Assembly: GCA_017509605.1 (NCBI GenBank) | Contig: JAFWPH010000032.1 | Coordinates: forward strand, 41,778-105,777 | Direction: 5' to 3' | DNA from: Bacteroidaceae bacterium | Lineage (GTDB): Bacteria; Bacteroidota; Bacteroidia; Bacteroidales; Bacteroidaceae | DNA length: 64,000 nucleotides | In this document: positions 23,880 to 33,140 of the stretch, one piece after another | Numbering within the stretch: position 1 is the first letter of the stretch | Layout: every line of letters starts with the position of its first letter | The notes under the pieces: model-generated | The model's input: the letters and a program-made list of their open reading frames with translations, nothing else | Database searches by the model: none | Told to the model about the DNA's origin: nothing | Translations under genes and position numbers: made by a program

Positions 23880-26800
23880 ATGCCTATGTGCCGAATCTTC
23901 ATCTTCGTCGTTTCTTTTCTGGCCGTCTTACCTTTATACGCCGACGGACAGCACAATTTTCAATCCCTTACGACAGCCGAAGGGTTGTCGAGTGGCAATG
24001 TGAAATGTATGTTGATAGACAGCAATGGGTTTATGTGGATAGGTACGGACATGGGACTTGACCGCTATGATGGCTATCAAGTGGAATCTATGGGTGGTGT
24101 TTTTGGACCGCAGTGGCAGTTCAGTCCAGTCAGCAAGATACAGGAAGACGCTTTGGGCAACCTGTGGATAGACTGCCAACATGCCTACCTGATTTTTAAT
24201 ATCAACACCCACACACCTGTCACCGATGTGCCCTCTATGCTCAAGGATATGAATATCGACGTAGGAAACCATACTTATAAGGTGTTGACTGATGAAAACG
24301 GTTCGTTATGGGTCGTGCAACAGAATCAACTGACCTTTCATGACTGTCACACAGGAAGCAACAGGACGTGGAAGACTCCTGACATTGGCATGAGCGACAT
24401 CAATTTCTATTCCTCTGTTGCAACATCCGACGGATTGTTGCTGGCTGGTAAGAAAGCGGTCTGGCAGTTCAGTATGGCCAATGGGCAGATAGAACAACTT
24501 CAGTTGCCCTCAGAAATGCAAAGAGAGGATAATATCTACGGCGCTTTCATCGATAGCGACCGTTCAATATGGGTGTTCTCGATTATCGATGAGAAAATCT
24601 GCCGATACAGTATGGGAGGAAAGACGGTCAGGGAAATGGTCACATTGCCTCAGGGCAACACTCCCGACTCACGCAACAATGCCATCCGCGACATGATGGA
24701 TGACGGGAGGGGTAATGTCTGGATTGCAACTGACCACAAGGGACTATTCGTTTACCACAAGCCGACAGGTGAGATGACACAAATCATCAGCCAACCTCAT
24801 GGGAGAAGCCAACTCAGTTCCAACAATGTCATTTCCTTGGCCTTCGACCGACAAGGCACGGTATGGGCAGGACATTTCCAGACAGGAATCTCATACACCA
24901 GCGCCAACTCCAGAATATTCCAAAACAAAGGAATGCAATTCGGAAATGTCAGCGCCATTTTCTGCGATTCCAAAGGCAGATTGTGGATAGGTACCGATGG
25001 TGGTGGACTCTATCTCGAACATAAGGATGGCTCTTACGAGAAGACGTCCTTGCCAAGTATTATCGTTTCCAGCATAACGGAAGATGACAATGGTACCATT
25101 TGGGTGGGGTCATACAGCGAGGGACTTTTCCGTCAACTACCTGGCGGACGGTGGGAGCAGTTCGGATTGGCTAACGGTCGATTCCCTACCAACAATGTGT
25201 GGAAAATGATGAATGATGGGAAGGGGTTTATTTGGTGTGCCTCTGCAGTCTCACCACTTATCAGAATGGATGTACAAACCAACCAATGGGAAGTGGTGAA
25301 TGACGACCAGGACTATGAAATTCTGGGTACAGATTTCTGCATGGACAGTCGTGGTAATCTGCTGGTTTCTTCCACGTATGGACTTGTTGTCATTAACGAA
25401 GACAAAAGGCAACGGCTTACCACCAACTTCCGAGGAACACAGGAGATGGTGCCAATGATGGCCAAATCAATCTGTTACGATGGCAATCGCGACATCTTGT
25501 TGATGGGCCACAGACAAGGAATCACCATCTTCGATATGAAGCACGACACGCTCTACGATGTCAACAATCAAATCAATGGCAAGGAAATCAACGTCCAGGA
25601 CATCATTCAAGATAAAAAGGGCTTTTTCTGGATCAGCACCACCAATGGCATCACAAGATTGGAAGTAAGCAGAAATGAAGATGGTGGCATGGAGTGGGAG
25701 GTCAGAAACTATACAGCCAAAGAAGGTCTGCAGACGCCTTTCTTTAACGCCAACTCTTCGGGCATGACCGATGATGGTCATGTGTTGTTCGGAGTTTTTG
25801 AGGGTTATATCGCTATTACCCCAGACGAGACTGGATTGGTGGCTGAGAACCCTGTAGCACCCGTTATCTTCTCTGTGATGGCTGGCGACAGGTATATCGA
25901 CGCTAACGAAGGACGGATCGTGCTGAATCATGACGACACTCATCTCACAATCCGTTATTTCACTGGGAACCTCAACAATGCGAGCAGCGTGCGCTATGCC
26001 TATAAACTGGAAGGCATGATGAACCAATGGAAATATACCGAGGAAAACCATATCACACTTGTGGGGCTGGCACCAGGCGACTATAAGTTGTTGCTTAGGT
26101 TGAGTGAGGGTGACGAAAACCAGGTGCGCCAACTCTCTATCCACGTCAACAGCCCTTTCTACCTGACGGGCTGGGCTTTCATGGCCTATGCACTCATGGC
26201 ATGTGTAGCAGGTTATTGGCTCTGGCGGCGAACACGCCGTCGGCAATTGCGTGAACTTCGTTTGCAGAAAGAGGATATGGAACGACAGAAACAAACGCAA
26301 ATCACGGAGATGAAATTACAGTTCTTCACGAATATCAGCCATGACTTGCGTACACCGCTCACCCTCATCATCTCTCCCATTGATGTGATTGTGAAGAAAC
26401 TGGAAAGTGGACAAATGCCTTCGTCCCTTCTCTCACAACTGAAGAACATACGCAGGAATGCCCAGTTGTTGCTCAATCAAGTGGGTTCATTGCTCGATTT
26501 CCGTCGTCTCGACGTGGGAGTGGAGAGACTGAATCCCTCGAAATCCGACATCGTGGCTCAACTCGGTAGCATTTGTCTCTCTTTTGAAGATTACTCCAAG
26601 GAAAGGCAGATTCCCCTGAATTTCGAATGCAACGAGAAATCGTTCATGATGATGTACGACAAGGAGAAGATGAGCAAGATCCTCTATAACCTCCTCTCCA
26701 ATGCTTTCAAGTTCACCGAAGAAGGCGAAAGCATCAAGGTCGGGTTCAGTCACGACGAAAAGCAAGCCTTCATCGTCGTGGCAGACACGGGTAGGGGAAT

Positions 26801-27815
26801 CCCGGATGCTGATAAATCCAGTGTTTTCAACCGTTTCTACAAGTCGGGGGCCAATGACCCATCACAGACTGGCAGCGGTATTGGGCTACACATTGTCAAG
26901 GAGTATGTGGGACTGCACGGAGGCCAAGTCGCAGTGACCGACAACACCCCCAAAGGAAGTGTGTTCACCATCACCATTCCCATTGTCGTGCCCTTGGAAA
27001 ATGCTGACGCAGACACTCCGGCCACTTCCTCATGCGATGAAGACGACAGTCAGCGGCCAGTGGTGCTTGTGGTGGATGATAACCGCGAGATGCTCAATTT
27101 CATCAGCGACAGCCTCTCGGAGGACTACCGTGTGCTTCAGGCAGAGAACGGACAGCAGGCTCTCGACCTTTTGGCAAGTCACGATGTGGCGATGGTTGTC
27201 AGCGATGTGATGATGCCAGGCATCGATGGCTTCGAATTCTGCAGGAGGATGAAAAGCGACATCAGCACATCGCATATCCCTGTTATCTTGCTCACCGCCC
27301 GTACCACAGACGAAAGCAAGGTCAAAGGACTGCAACTCGGTGCTGATGACTATCTTACCAAACCATTCAATATGGACGTGTTGAGACTGCGTGTGCAGAA
27401 ATTCATGGAATGGGCTGAATCCAGTCATCAAGAGTTCAAGAAGAAAGTGGATATCAGCCCCAGCGAGATTACCATCACTCCCCTCGACGAGCAATTTATC
27501 CAGAAGGCCATCAAGACTGTCGAGGAACGAATATCTGACTCCGATTTCTCCGTAGAGGAACTGGGAAAGGAGTTGGGCATGTCGCGTTCATTCCTATATA
27601 AGAAACTTATGGCAATCACCGGGGTTGGACCTGCCGAATTCATACGCACTATACGTGTCAAACGCGGCATGGCTCTTCTCGAACGCTCGCAGATGCAGAT
27701 TTCCGAAATCGCCTATCAAGTGGGTTTCAACTCACTCAAGAGTTTCACTATGAATTTCAAGGCTGAATACGGAATGACCCCAAGCGAGTATCTGAAAAAC
27801 AGAAAAAATGAGTAG
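23880..27815 (+). CDS. Hybrid two-component system sensor/regulator (HTCS)
   Basis: 1311 residues from ATG 23880. Order: signal segment; about 14 Reg_prop beta-propeller repeats (LWIDCQ, MWIGTDMGLDRYDGY, LWIGTDGGGLYLE, IWVGSYSEGL) to about 670; Y_Y_Y domain; one membrane helix near 765; HisKA with phospho-His in SHDLRTPL near 820; HATPase with NLLSNAFKFT, DTGRGIP and GSGIGL; receiver with phospho-Asp in VVSDVMMPGIDG near 1108 and Lys in YLTKPF; AraC-type HTH (about 1200-1310, IAYQVGFNSLKSF). HTCS proteins sense oligosaccharides in the periplasm and bind DNA near glycan-use genes. It is divergent from GH5-GH2 and precedes the type IX cargo and GH43 genes, its likely targets. Confidence 0.95.
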   Translation: MPMCRIFIFVVSFLAVLPLYADGQHNFQSLTTAEGLSSGNVKCMLIDSNGFMWIGTDMGLDRYDGYQVESMGGVFGPQWQFSPVSKIQEDALGNLWIDCQHAYLIFNINTHTPVTDVPSMLKDMNIDVGNHTYKVLTDENGSLWVVQQNQLTFHDCHTGSNRTWKTPDIGMSDINFYSSVATSDGLLLAGKKAVWQFSMANGQIEQLQLPSEMQREDNIYGAFIDSDRSIWVFSIIDEKICRYSMGGKTVREMVTLPQGNTPDSRNNAIRDMMDDGRGNVWIATDHKGLFVYHKPTGEMTQIISQPHGRSQLSSNNVISLAFDRQGTVWAGHFQTGISYTSANSRIFQNKGMQFGNVSAIFCDSKGRLWIGTDGGGLYLEHKDGSYEKTSLPSIIVSSITEDDNGTIWVGSYSEGLFRQLPGGRWEQFGLANGRFPTNNVWKMMNDGKGFIWCASAVSPLIRMDVQTNQWEVVNDDQDYEILGTDFCMDSRGNLLVSSTYGLVVINEDKRQRLTTNFRGTQEMVPMMAKSICYDGNRDILLMGHRQGITIFDMKHDTLYDVNNQINGKEINVQDIIQDKKGFFWISTTNGITRLEVSRNEDGGMEWEVRNYTAKEGLQTPFFNANSSGMTDDGHVLFGVFEGYIAITPDETGLVAENPVAPVIFSVMAGDRYIDANEGRIVLNHDDTHLTIRYFTGNLNNASSVRYAYKLEGMMNQWKYTEENHITLVGLAPGDYKLLLRLSEGDENQVRQLSIHVNSPFYLTGWAFMAYALMACVAGYWLWRRTRRRQLRELRLQKEDMERQKQTQITEMKLQFFTNISHDLRTPLTLIISPIDVIVKKLESGQMPSSLLSQLKNIRRNAQLLLNQVGSLLDFRRLDVGVERLNPSKSDIVAQLGSICLSFEDYSKERQIPLNFECNEKSFMMMYDKEKMSKILYNLLSNAFKFTEEGESIKVGFSHDEKQAFIVVADTGRGIPDADKSSVFNRFYKSGANDPSQTGSGIGLHIVKEYVGLHGGQVAVTDNTPKGSVFTITIPIVVPLENADADTPATSSCDEDDSQRPVVLVVDDNREMLNFISDSLSEDYRVLQAENGQQALDLLASHDVAMVVSDVMMPGIDGFEFCRRMKSDISTSHIPVILLTARTTDESKVKGLQLGADDYLTKPFNMDVLRLRVQKFMEWAESSHQEFKKKVDISPSEITITPLDEQFIQKAIKTVEERISDSDFSVEELGKELGMSRSFLYKKLMAITGVGPAEFIRTIRVKRGMALLERSQMQISEIAYQVGFNSLKSFTMNFKAEYGMTPSEYLKNRKNE

Positions 27816-27875
27816 TGGAAACATTTATGCCTTTATCAGAAACCTTGTTTCTCACAGTTCTTCCCTTTTATTATA

Positions 27876-27883
27876 TATATTTG
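27876..27883 (+). promoter_or_regulatory. Promoter -7 box of the 27923 gene
   Basis: TATATTTG, an exact consensus, 39 bp before ATG 27923. It indicates separate transcription from the HTCS gene. Confidence 0.5.
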
Positions 27884-27922
27884 CATCCGAAACTAATTAA
27901 CAATCTACTAAATACAATTATT

Positions 27923-30900
27923 ATGGATAAAATGAAAAAGACGCTGTGCTTAGCCACAGTTTTAGCAACGAGCCTTTGTGCCGCTGCCGTGGAATGGGAA
28001 AAACCTGTTCCTATCGCATCCGATCCCGTGAATGGAGGAGCTTACTACATCTATGACTACTCGCAAGAGAAATTCTTCAATGCCGGAGAACTGACGTTGA
28101 CACTATCGTCTGAAGGAACGCTCATCACTTTCAAACAGAAAGATGATGGCGACTGGTTGCTCCAAGGACCTATCGGCCACCTCTTCTCCGACCTCGACAT
28201 GGTAGGATGCGACGCTGGTAGCGACGAATTCAACACCGCATGGTACATCGAGAAGCAGACTGCTGGAACTTATTATCTCCGTCCTTCGAAGAACGACCCT
28301 ACTTTCCCTTGGGCTGACAACCCCGACACATGGATGGGTTTCTCGTATTCTGCCTGGAAGTTCCTTCCACTCCTTAAAGCAGGTGAAGGAGACATAGAGT
28401 GGTATATTGTTTCTGAAGGCGACTATGACTTCTTCCTCTCTAAAGTCAGCCTGCATCGCTTGATGACTGAACTGCAGGGCTATGGCTACGATGTGTCTAA
28501 CTTGGTGACCGTCTATAATACTGCAACCGACAAGGCCACAATCGAGGACGCTGTTGCAGCCATTGAGGACGATATCGACCAACTCCGAATGGACAATGCC
28601 ACCGAAGACCGTCCTTACGATGTCACCAGCAAATACATGCGCAATGCCGACTTGACCGAGAACTGGGAGGATGGCGGACACGATGTGCCAGGATGGACCA
28701 TGGTGCCGGCTTCTTTCTGTGGAATGGGTGAGTTCGATAACGAGGGCTTCTATCCTGATAACAAGACGCTGGGGTCATGGACTGCCGCTGCTTTTGGCGA
28801 CAACAAGGTCTATCAGGAACTCAACAACTTGAAGAACGGTAAGTACAGATTCGGGAACTATGGCCTTTGGATCCGTCATACAGGAGAAGATGGCGACCCC
28901 ATCAAGGGCGCTTACATCTATGCCAAGGTGGGTGACAAGACGATTCGAGAGCCTTTGGCCGACACAGGCTGGTGGCGTGGACTTTCCGAAGTCGTATTCG
29001 AGTGCCGCACAGGTGATGCCGAGGTGGGTATCATGTTTGAAGGCACCAATGTGGGTCAGTGTGTCATTCTCGATTTCAAACTCGAGTACATGGGCGAGAC
29101 ACCTCTGGCCGACCGATTCAACGCTCTCATCGCCAACGCACAGGCACTGATTAACGAGAACGCTATCAACAACACATACGTTGAGACCCTTAACGCCGAC
29201 ATCAAAAAGTGCAACGACCTGATTGCCGCTGGAGACGCAGAGGCTGGCGAAGCACACTTCCTCGCCTTTGAAAAAGATATAGACGAAGCTCTCGCCAACA
29301 AGGAAGCCTATTCAAAACTGGCTGAGTTGATGGAAAAGGCACAAGAAACACTTGACTTGGGCGAATCCGATGAAATGAGTGAACTCAGTGACTACCTCAT
29401 CGACAATGATCTTGAGGAGGGAGTCAAGAACCACAATTACGATAATGCCAAGATTGAGGAAATCGTCAAGGATTTGAATAATCTCATCGAAAAGGCTGCT
29501 AACTCAGTAACCGCTGCTGGTACAGATGTTACAGACTTGCTCATCAACGGACATTTTGACACCACAGGTGGTTGGACGGCCACACTCAACGATTTCAGCA
29601 TCAATCCTGACCTGAAGGTGATGGAACGCTGGTGGGGTGACTGGAAAGCAGAACAGGTACTGACCAATGTGACCAACGGAACCTACCGCCTCGAGGTGCA
29701 GGGATTCCAATGGTGTCATTGGGACTGGTCGGGTGCTGACGCTGACTGGGCTAACGGTGACGGCTCAGCCACATTCAACGTAAAATCGAAAATCAGACTC
29801 AACGACAATGAGGTGACCATACATAACGTTTTTGCATGTGGCGAAACCGACATTACCGAGGGATTCCAGACGAGTGCGGGATATTTTGTACCTAACGACT
29901 CTCGCACCGCCATACCTTTCTTTGAACTCGGACTCTATAACAATGTCGTGGAGACCACAGTTACTGACAACACCTTGAAGGTGGAATTCGATTGTTCTCA
30001 ACAGGGTTTCTGGAACTGCTTCTACAACCTGCGACTCATCTTCGTAGGTGCCGATACAGAGGAGGCATTTGCCAACCTCAAGGATGCTGTGGCACAAGCC
30101 AACAAAGCACTTTCCGACAAGATGCAGGGCGATATCCGCAAGGCTATAGAAGAGGCGTTGGAGAATGCCAACACCATCCTTGCCGACAAACAGTCGAAGT
30201 ATAACAACATCAATCAAGCAACAAAGGACATCCTCGAACTCATCGACCAAGCATCGGGTAGCGTGAAAGAATACAGTCGTTTGGCTGCAACCCTCGCCTT
30301 GGCAGAAGAAACATTGAAAGATGCACAGACCGCACAGACTGATGCCGGTCAACAATTGCAGGCCCTATACAACACGACTAAGAATGACTACGATTCAGAC
30401 TATCCAACACTCGACAATGAGGGTATCGTCACTACTATCGACAATATCGAGACACTGATCACACAAGCCAAGATTGGAGCAGGTATCAAGCCTGGTGATG
30501 ATATCACAATGCTTATCACCAACCCAAGCTTCGAGAACACCTACGAGAATGACATTGCTGTAGGAGGCGCCGCACATACAGTGCCTTACGGATGGAGCAT
30601 GACCGTTGAAGGTAAAGAGTGTCACACTGCACAGGAACTCTACGATGCTGGTATCAATAGCTTCACAGCCATCGAAAGCAATCCTTACACCACTGACGGT
30701 GAGTACTCCTACTGCTTGCTTTCCGCTCCAGTGCCCGACTCTTATCTCTGGCAGACTCTCAAGGGACTGCCCGCAGGAACCTACAAGGTCACTGTGGATA
30801 TGAACGTAACTTACGAAGGTGGATGCTCACGCATCACCGGACAGCGTCTGTTGGTCAACAATGTCGCACAGTACTATGGCAAGCAGGATTTCTATGTTGA

Positions 30901-31312
30901 ATCGGAACTTGACAACCTCCACCCCGAGGAAGTGGCACGCTCATTCGCTGGCTACGACGAGGTGAACTCTACCGAGACTGGTGAATCGGGCGATATGGGT
31001 AACTTGACCACTCTCACTGTAGAAGTGGGTATCGCAGAGGGTGAAGCACTGACATTCGGTGTGCGTACCGACAATAACAAGTCGGGCACGACTCGCAACT
31101 ACGAGGAGAACTGGTGGGACTGCTGTGGTCGCTTCAAAATCGACAACTTCCATCTCTACTACGTGAGCACCGAAGTGTCGGGCATAGAGGCTCTGGAGAA
31201 TGCTGCTTCATCTCAAGATGGTGCCGCTTACAACCTCATGGGCATCAAAGTTGATCCTGCTTCTGTTCGCGGAATCTACATCAAGAACGGTAAGAAGTAT
31301 TACAAGCACTAG
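27923..31312 (+). CDS. Large secreted modular protein with type IX sorting tail
   Basis: 1129 residues from ATG 27923, giving a signal peptide ending SLCAAA. The N-terminal part (GGAYYIYDYSQEKFFNAGE) resembles the YYIQN start of the 5988 protein. Two or three beta-sandwich-like modules (for example DVTDLLINGHFDTTGGW, ITNPSFENTYENDI, GLPAGTYKVTVDMN) are separated by long charged helical, FIVAR-like linkers (KLAELMEKAQETLDLGES, ANTILADKQSKYNN). The end, YNLMGIKVDPASVRGIYIKNGKKYYKH in outline, is a type IX secretion signal. No catalytic motif was found, so a surface glycan-binding or adhesive role is plausible but inferred. It lies between the HTCS and GH43 genes. Confidence 0.72.
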   Translation: MDKMKKTLCLATVLATSLCAAAVEWEKPVPIASDPVNGGAYYIYDYSQEKFFNAGELTLTLSSEGTLITFKQKDDGDWLLQGPIGHLFSDLDMVGCDAGSDEFNTAWYIEKQTAGTYYLRPSKNDPTFPWADNPDTWMGFSYSAWKFLPLLKAGEGDIEWYIVSEGDYDFFLSKVSLHRLMTELQGYGYDVSNLVTVYNTATDKATIEDAVAAIEDDIDQLRMDNATEDRPYDVTSKYMRNADLTENWEDGGHDVPGWTMVPASFCGMGEFDNEGFYPDNKTLGSWTAAAFGDNKVYQELNNLKNGKYRFGNYGLWIRHTGEDGDPIKGAYIYAKVGDKTIREPLADTGWWRGLSEVVFECRTGDAEVGIMFEGTNVGQCVILDFKLEYMGETPLADRFNALIANAQALINENAINNTYVETLNADIKKCNDLIAAGDAEAGEAHFLAFEKDIDEALANKEAYSKLAELMEKAQETLDLGESDEMSELSDYLIDNDLEEGVKNHNYDNAKIEEIVKDLNNLIEKAANSVTAAGTDVTDLLINGHFDTTGGWTATLNDFSINPDLKVMERWWGDWKAEQVLTNVTNGTYRLEVQGFQWCHWDWSGADADWANGDGSATFNVKSKIRLNDNEVTIHNVFACGETDITEGFQTSAGYFVPNDSRTAIPFFELGLYNNVVETTVTDNTLKVEFDCSQQGFWNCFYNLRLIFVGADTEEAFANLKDAVAQANKALSDKMQGDIRKAIEEALENANTILADKQSKYNNINQATKDILELIDQASGSVKEYSRLAATLALAEETLKDAQTAQTDAGQQLQALYNTTKNDYDSDYPTLDNEGIVTTIDNIETLITQAKIGAGIKPGDDITMLITNPSFENTYENDIAVGGAAHTVPYGWSMTVEGKECHTAQELYDAGINSFTAIESNPYTTDGEYSYCLLSAPVPDSYLWQTLKGLPAGTYKVTVDMNVTYEGGCSRITGQRLLVNNVAQYYGKQDFYVESELDNLHPEEVARSFAGYDEVNSTETGESGDMGNLTTLTVEVGIAEGEALTFGVRTDNNKSGTTRNYEENWWDCCGRFKIDNFHLYYVSTEVSGIEALENAASSQDGAAYNLMGIKVDPASVRGIYIKNGKKYYKH

Positions 31313-31353
31313 ACTCAAGCTTTAACTTTTAGTTACTTGGTTTTTATACCCTT

Positions 31354-31365
31354 GTCCCTAGGGAC
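31354..31365. repeat. 12-bp perfect palindrome GTCCCTAGGGAC
   Basis: Palindrome just upstream of the 13-bp terminator stem at 31376-31409; possible site for a dimeric DNA-binding protein. Confidence 0.4.
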
Positions 31366-31375
31366 ATTTCTCATC

Positions 31376-31409
31376 CCCGTGGGTGCTTTCCACAGGAAGC
31401 ACCCACGGG
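31376..31409. terminator. Strong hairpin between 27923 gene and GH43
   Basis: CCCGTGGGTGCTT at 31376-31388 pairs perfectly with AAGCACCCACGGG at 31397-31409, 8-nt loop. No long T-tract on plus (TGTGTT follows), so termination efficiency is uncertain. Confidence 0.6.
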
Positions 31410-31464
31410 TGTGTTAAAGACTCTATTAAAGCCAGAAAGGGTCATTCATCGCTACAGATTTTAT

Positions 31465-32949
31465 ATGAAAACGAAAAAGGTTTTGTTCCTCTTTTTTTGT
31501 CTGTGGAGTGTGGTATGCACAGCACAAGTCTCTCCTAAGTTAAGGACTGGATATGCCAACCCCATTTTGGATGGTGTGTTTACTGCCGACCCAACGGCAG
31601 TGGAATATCAAGGTCGCCTGTATGTTTATGGCACAAACGACACGGAGCAGTATGAACAGACGGAGAAGAACAGCTATGAGAAAATCAAGACCATCGCCAT
31701 GATGTCCACGGGTGATATGGTGAACTGGACTTACCACGGCACGATTCCTGTGGGCGAGATCGCTCCATGGATCATCAATTCGTGGGCTCCCTCGGTGGTG
31801 TCGCGTGTGGAAGAGGACGGGAAGACGCATTTCTACCTCTATTTCTCTAACAGCGGATTCGGCACAGGAGTTATTACGGCAACGTCACCAGTAGGACCTT
31901 GGACTTCGCCTCTCAACAAGAGCCTGGTGGATGCCAATACGGAGGGGCTCGGTGACTGTCGTGTGCCTTTTGACCCAGGAGCGGTAATTGACACGAATGG
32001 TGTGGGCTGGTTGGCCCTCGGCGGTAGCAAGAGCCGTATTGTGCGGTTGGGCAAGGACATGGTATCGTTGGACAGCGAGTTTGTGAACCCTCGTCCACAG
32101 CACCATTTTGAGGCCAACGAACTGAATTACATCGGTGGAAAGTATGTCTATACCTACAACATTGACTGGGAAGACCATTCCGATTGGAAACTCTCGGAAG
32201 AAATTCCCTCCAAGTGCTGCATGGCCTACATGACCTCTAACACACCGCTCGACTCTATGTCGTGGCATTACGAGAACGCCTATCTTGACAATCCTGGGGA
32301 TTTTGAGGGGTTCACTTACACGAACAACCACACCCATCTGCATCAGTTCCAGGGTAAATGGTATGTGTTCTACCATTCGGAGATGCTTCAAGACGATATG
32401 GGCATGTATCTAACCGGAGGGCCCGAAGGAGCGACAGAAGAAAACCCCAAGGGAGGGTTCCGTAGCATTATGGTGGATGAGATCCATGTTGATGAACAGA
32501 ACGTACACATCTATCCCGCAAAAATGACGAAAGAAGGGGTGAGGCAGATATCTGGGCTCAATCCCTACCAACTTCAACAAGCTGAGACTGCGGCTGCAAC
32601 GGAGGGCATCAAGTTCATCGATGGCGATGAGGTGGGCAATATGGTAGCAGCGTCGGGCAGGGCGTTTGTGAAACATGAAATGCCGAACCAGAGTGTCATA
32701 TATGTTCGTGGGGTGGACTTCAGAGAAGGAAGCAAGGCTGTGTTGGCGCATCTGAAGGGTAAAGGGACGGTGGAGATACGGGTAGGCTACCTCGATTCAC
32801 CCACCACAGCGGTAATCACCTCAAAGGGCAACGATTGGCAATGCATCAAAAAGTCATGCCGCATTGATGGTTTCCATGACCTCTTCTTCATCCTCAAAGG
32901 TGAGGTGCAGTTTGATGATTGGCAATTCATTGAGAGAGGAAGCAAATGA
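31465..32949 (+). CDS. GH43 glycosidase with C-terminal CBM6-like module
   Basis: 494 residues from ATG 31465 (MKTKKVLFLFFCLWSVVCTAQ signal peptide). Five-bladed propeller of family 43: Asp base in FTADPTAVEYQGRLYVYGT, second Asp in VPFDPGAVID and acid Glu in HFEANELNYIGGKYV. The final 120 residues (MVAASGRAFVKHEMPN, VEIRVGYLDSPT) form a CBM6-like beta sandwich. The family cleaves xylosyl or arabinofuranosyl linkages in arabinoxylan or arabinan. Probably periplasmic or secreted. It is downstream of the HTCS and a type IX cargo gene, and fits the same glycan-use locus. Confidence 0.88.
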   Translation: MKTKKVLFLFFCLWSVVCTAQVSPKLRTGYANPILDGVFTADPTAVEYQGRLYVYGTNDTEQYEQTEKNSYEKIKTIAMMSTGDMVNWTYHGTIPVGEIAPWIINSWAPSVVSRVEEDGKTHFYLYFSNSGFGTGVITATSPVGPWTSPLNKSLVDANTEGLGDCRVPFDPGAVIDTNGVGWLALGGSKSRIVRLGKDMVSLDSEFVNPRPQHHFEANELNYIGGKYVYTYNIDWEDHSDWKLSEEIPSKCCMAYMTSNTPLDSMSWHYENAYLDNPGDFEGFTYTNNHTHLHQFQGKWYVFYHSEMLQDDMGMYLTGGPEGATEENPKGGFRSIMVDEIHVDEQNVHIYPAKMTKEGVRQISGLNPYQLQQAETAAATEGIKFIDGDEVGNMVAASGRAFVKHEMPNQSVIYVRGVDFREGSKAVLAHLKGKGTVEIRVGYLDSPTTAVITSKGNDWQCIKKSCRIDGFHDLFFILKGEVQFDDWQFIERGSK

Positions 32950-32991
32950 GATTCCTCCCCCACATTCTTCTTGTTGTTGATGTGAATAATG

Positions 32992-33030
32992 AAATAAATC
33001 CCGAAACGGTAAGAGTTTCGGGATTTATTT
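32992..33030. terminator. 16-bp perfect hairpin, bidirectional terminator
   Basis: AAATAAATCCCGAAAC at 32992-33007 pairs with GTTTCGGGATTTATTT at 33015-33030, 7-nt loop. It ends GH43 transcription and finishes one base before the -7 box of the next gene. Confidence 0.8.
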
Positions 33031-33031
33031 G

Positions 33032-33039
33032 TATTTTTG
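33032..33039 (+). promoter_or_regulatory. Promoter -7 box for the nucleosidase gene
   Basis: TATTTTTG, exact consensus, directly abutting the terminator hairpin. The -33 region falls within the hairpin sequence. Confidence 0.55.
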
Positions 33040-33140
33040 CACTGAAATTGAAGGGATTCATCAAGTTGAGTCCGTGAGTTTATTGCTCTTATAGGGCGTT
33101 TACTATAGTAGATCCAACAAATAAGAATAAATATTTTTAC

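Noticed and set aside
25467..26300. 277-codon open frame on minus
   Set aside because: Antisense to the HTCS propeller and Y_Y_Y region; no start signal or domain.
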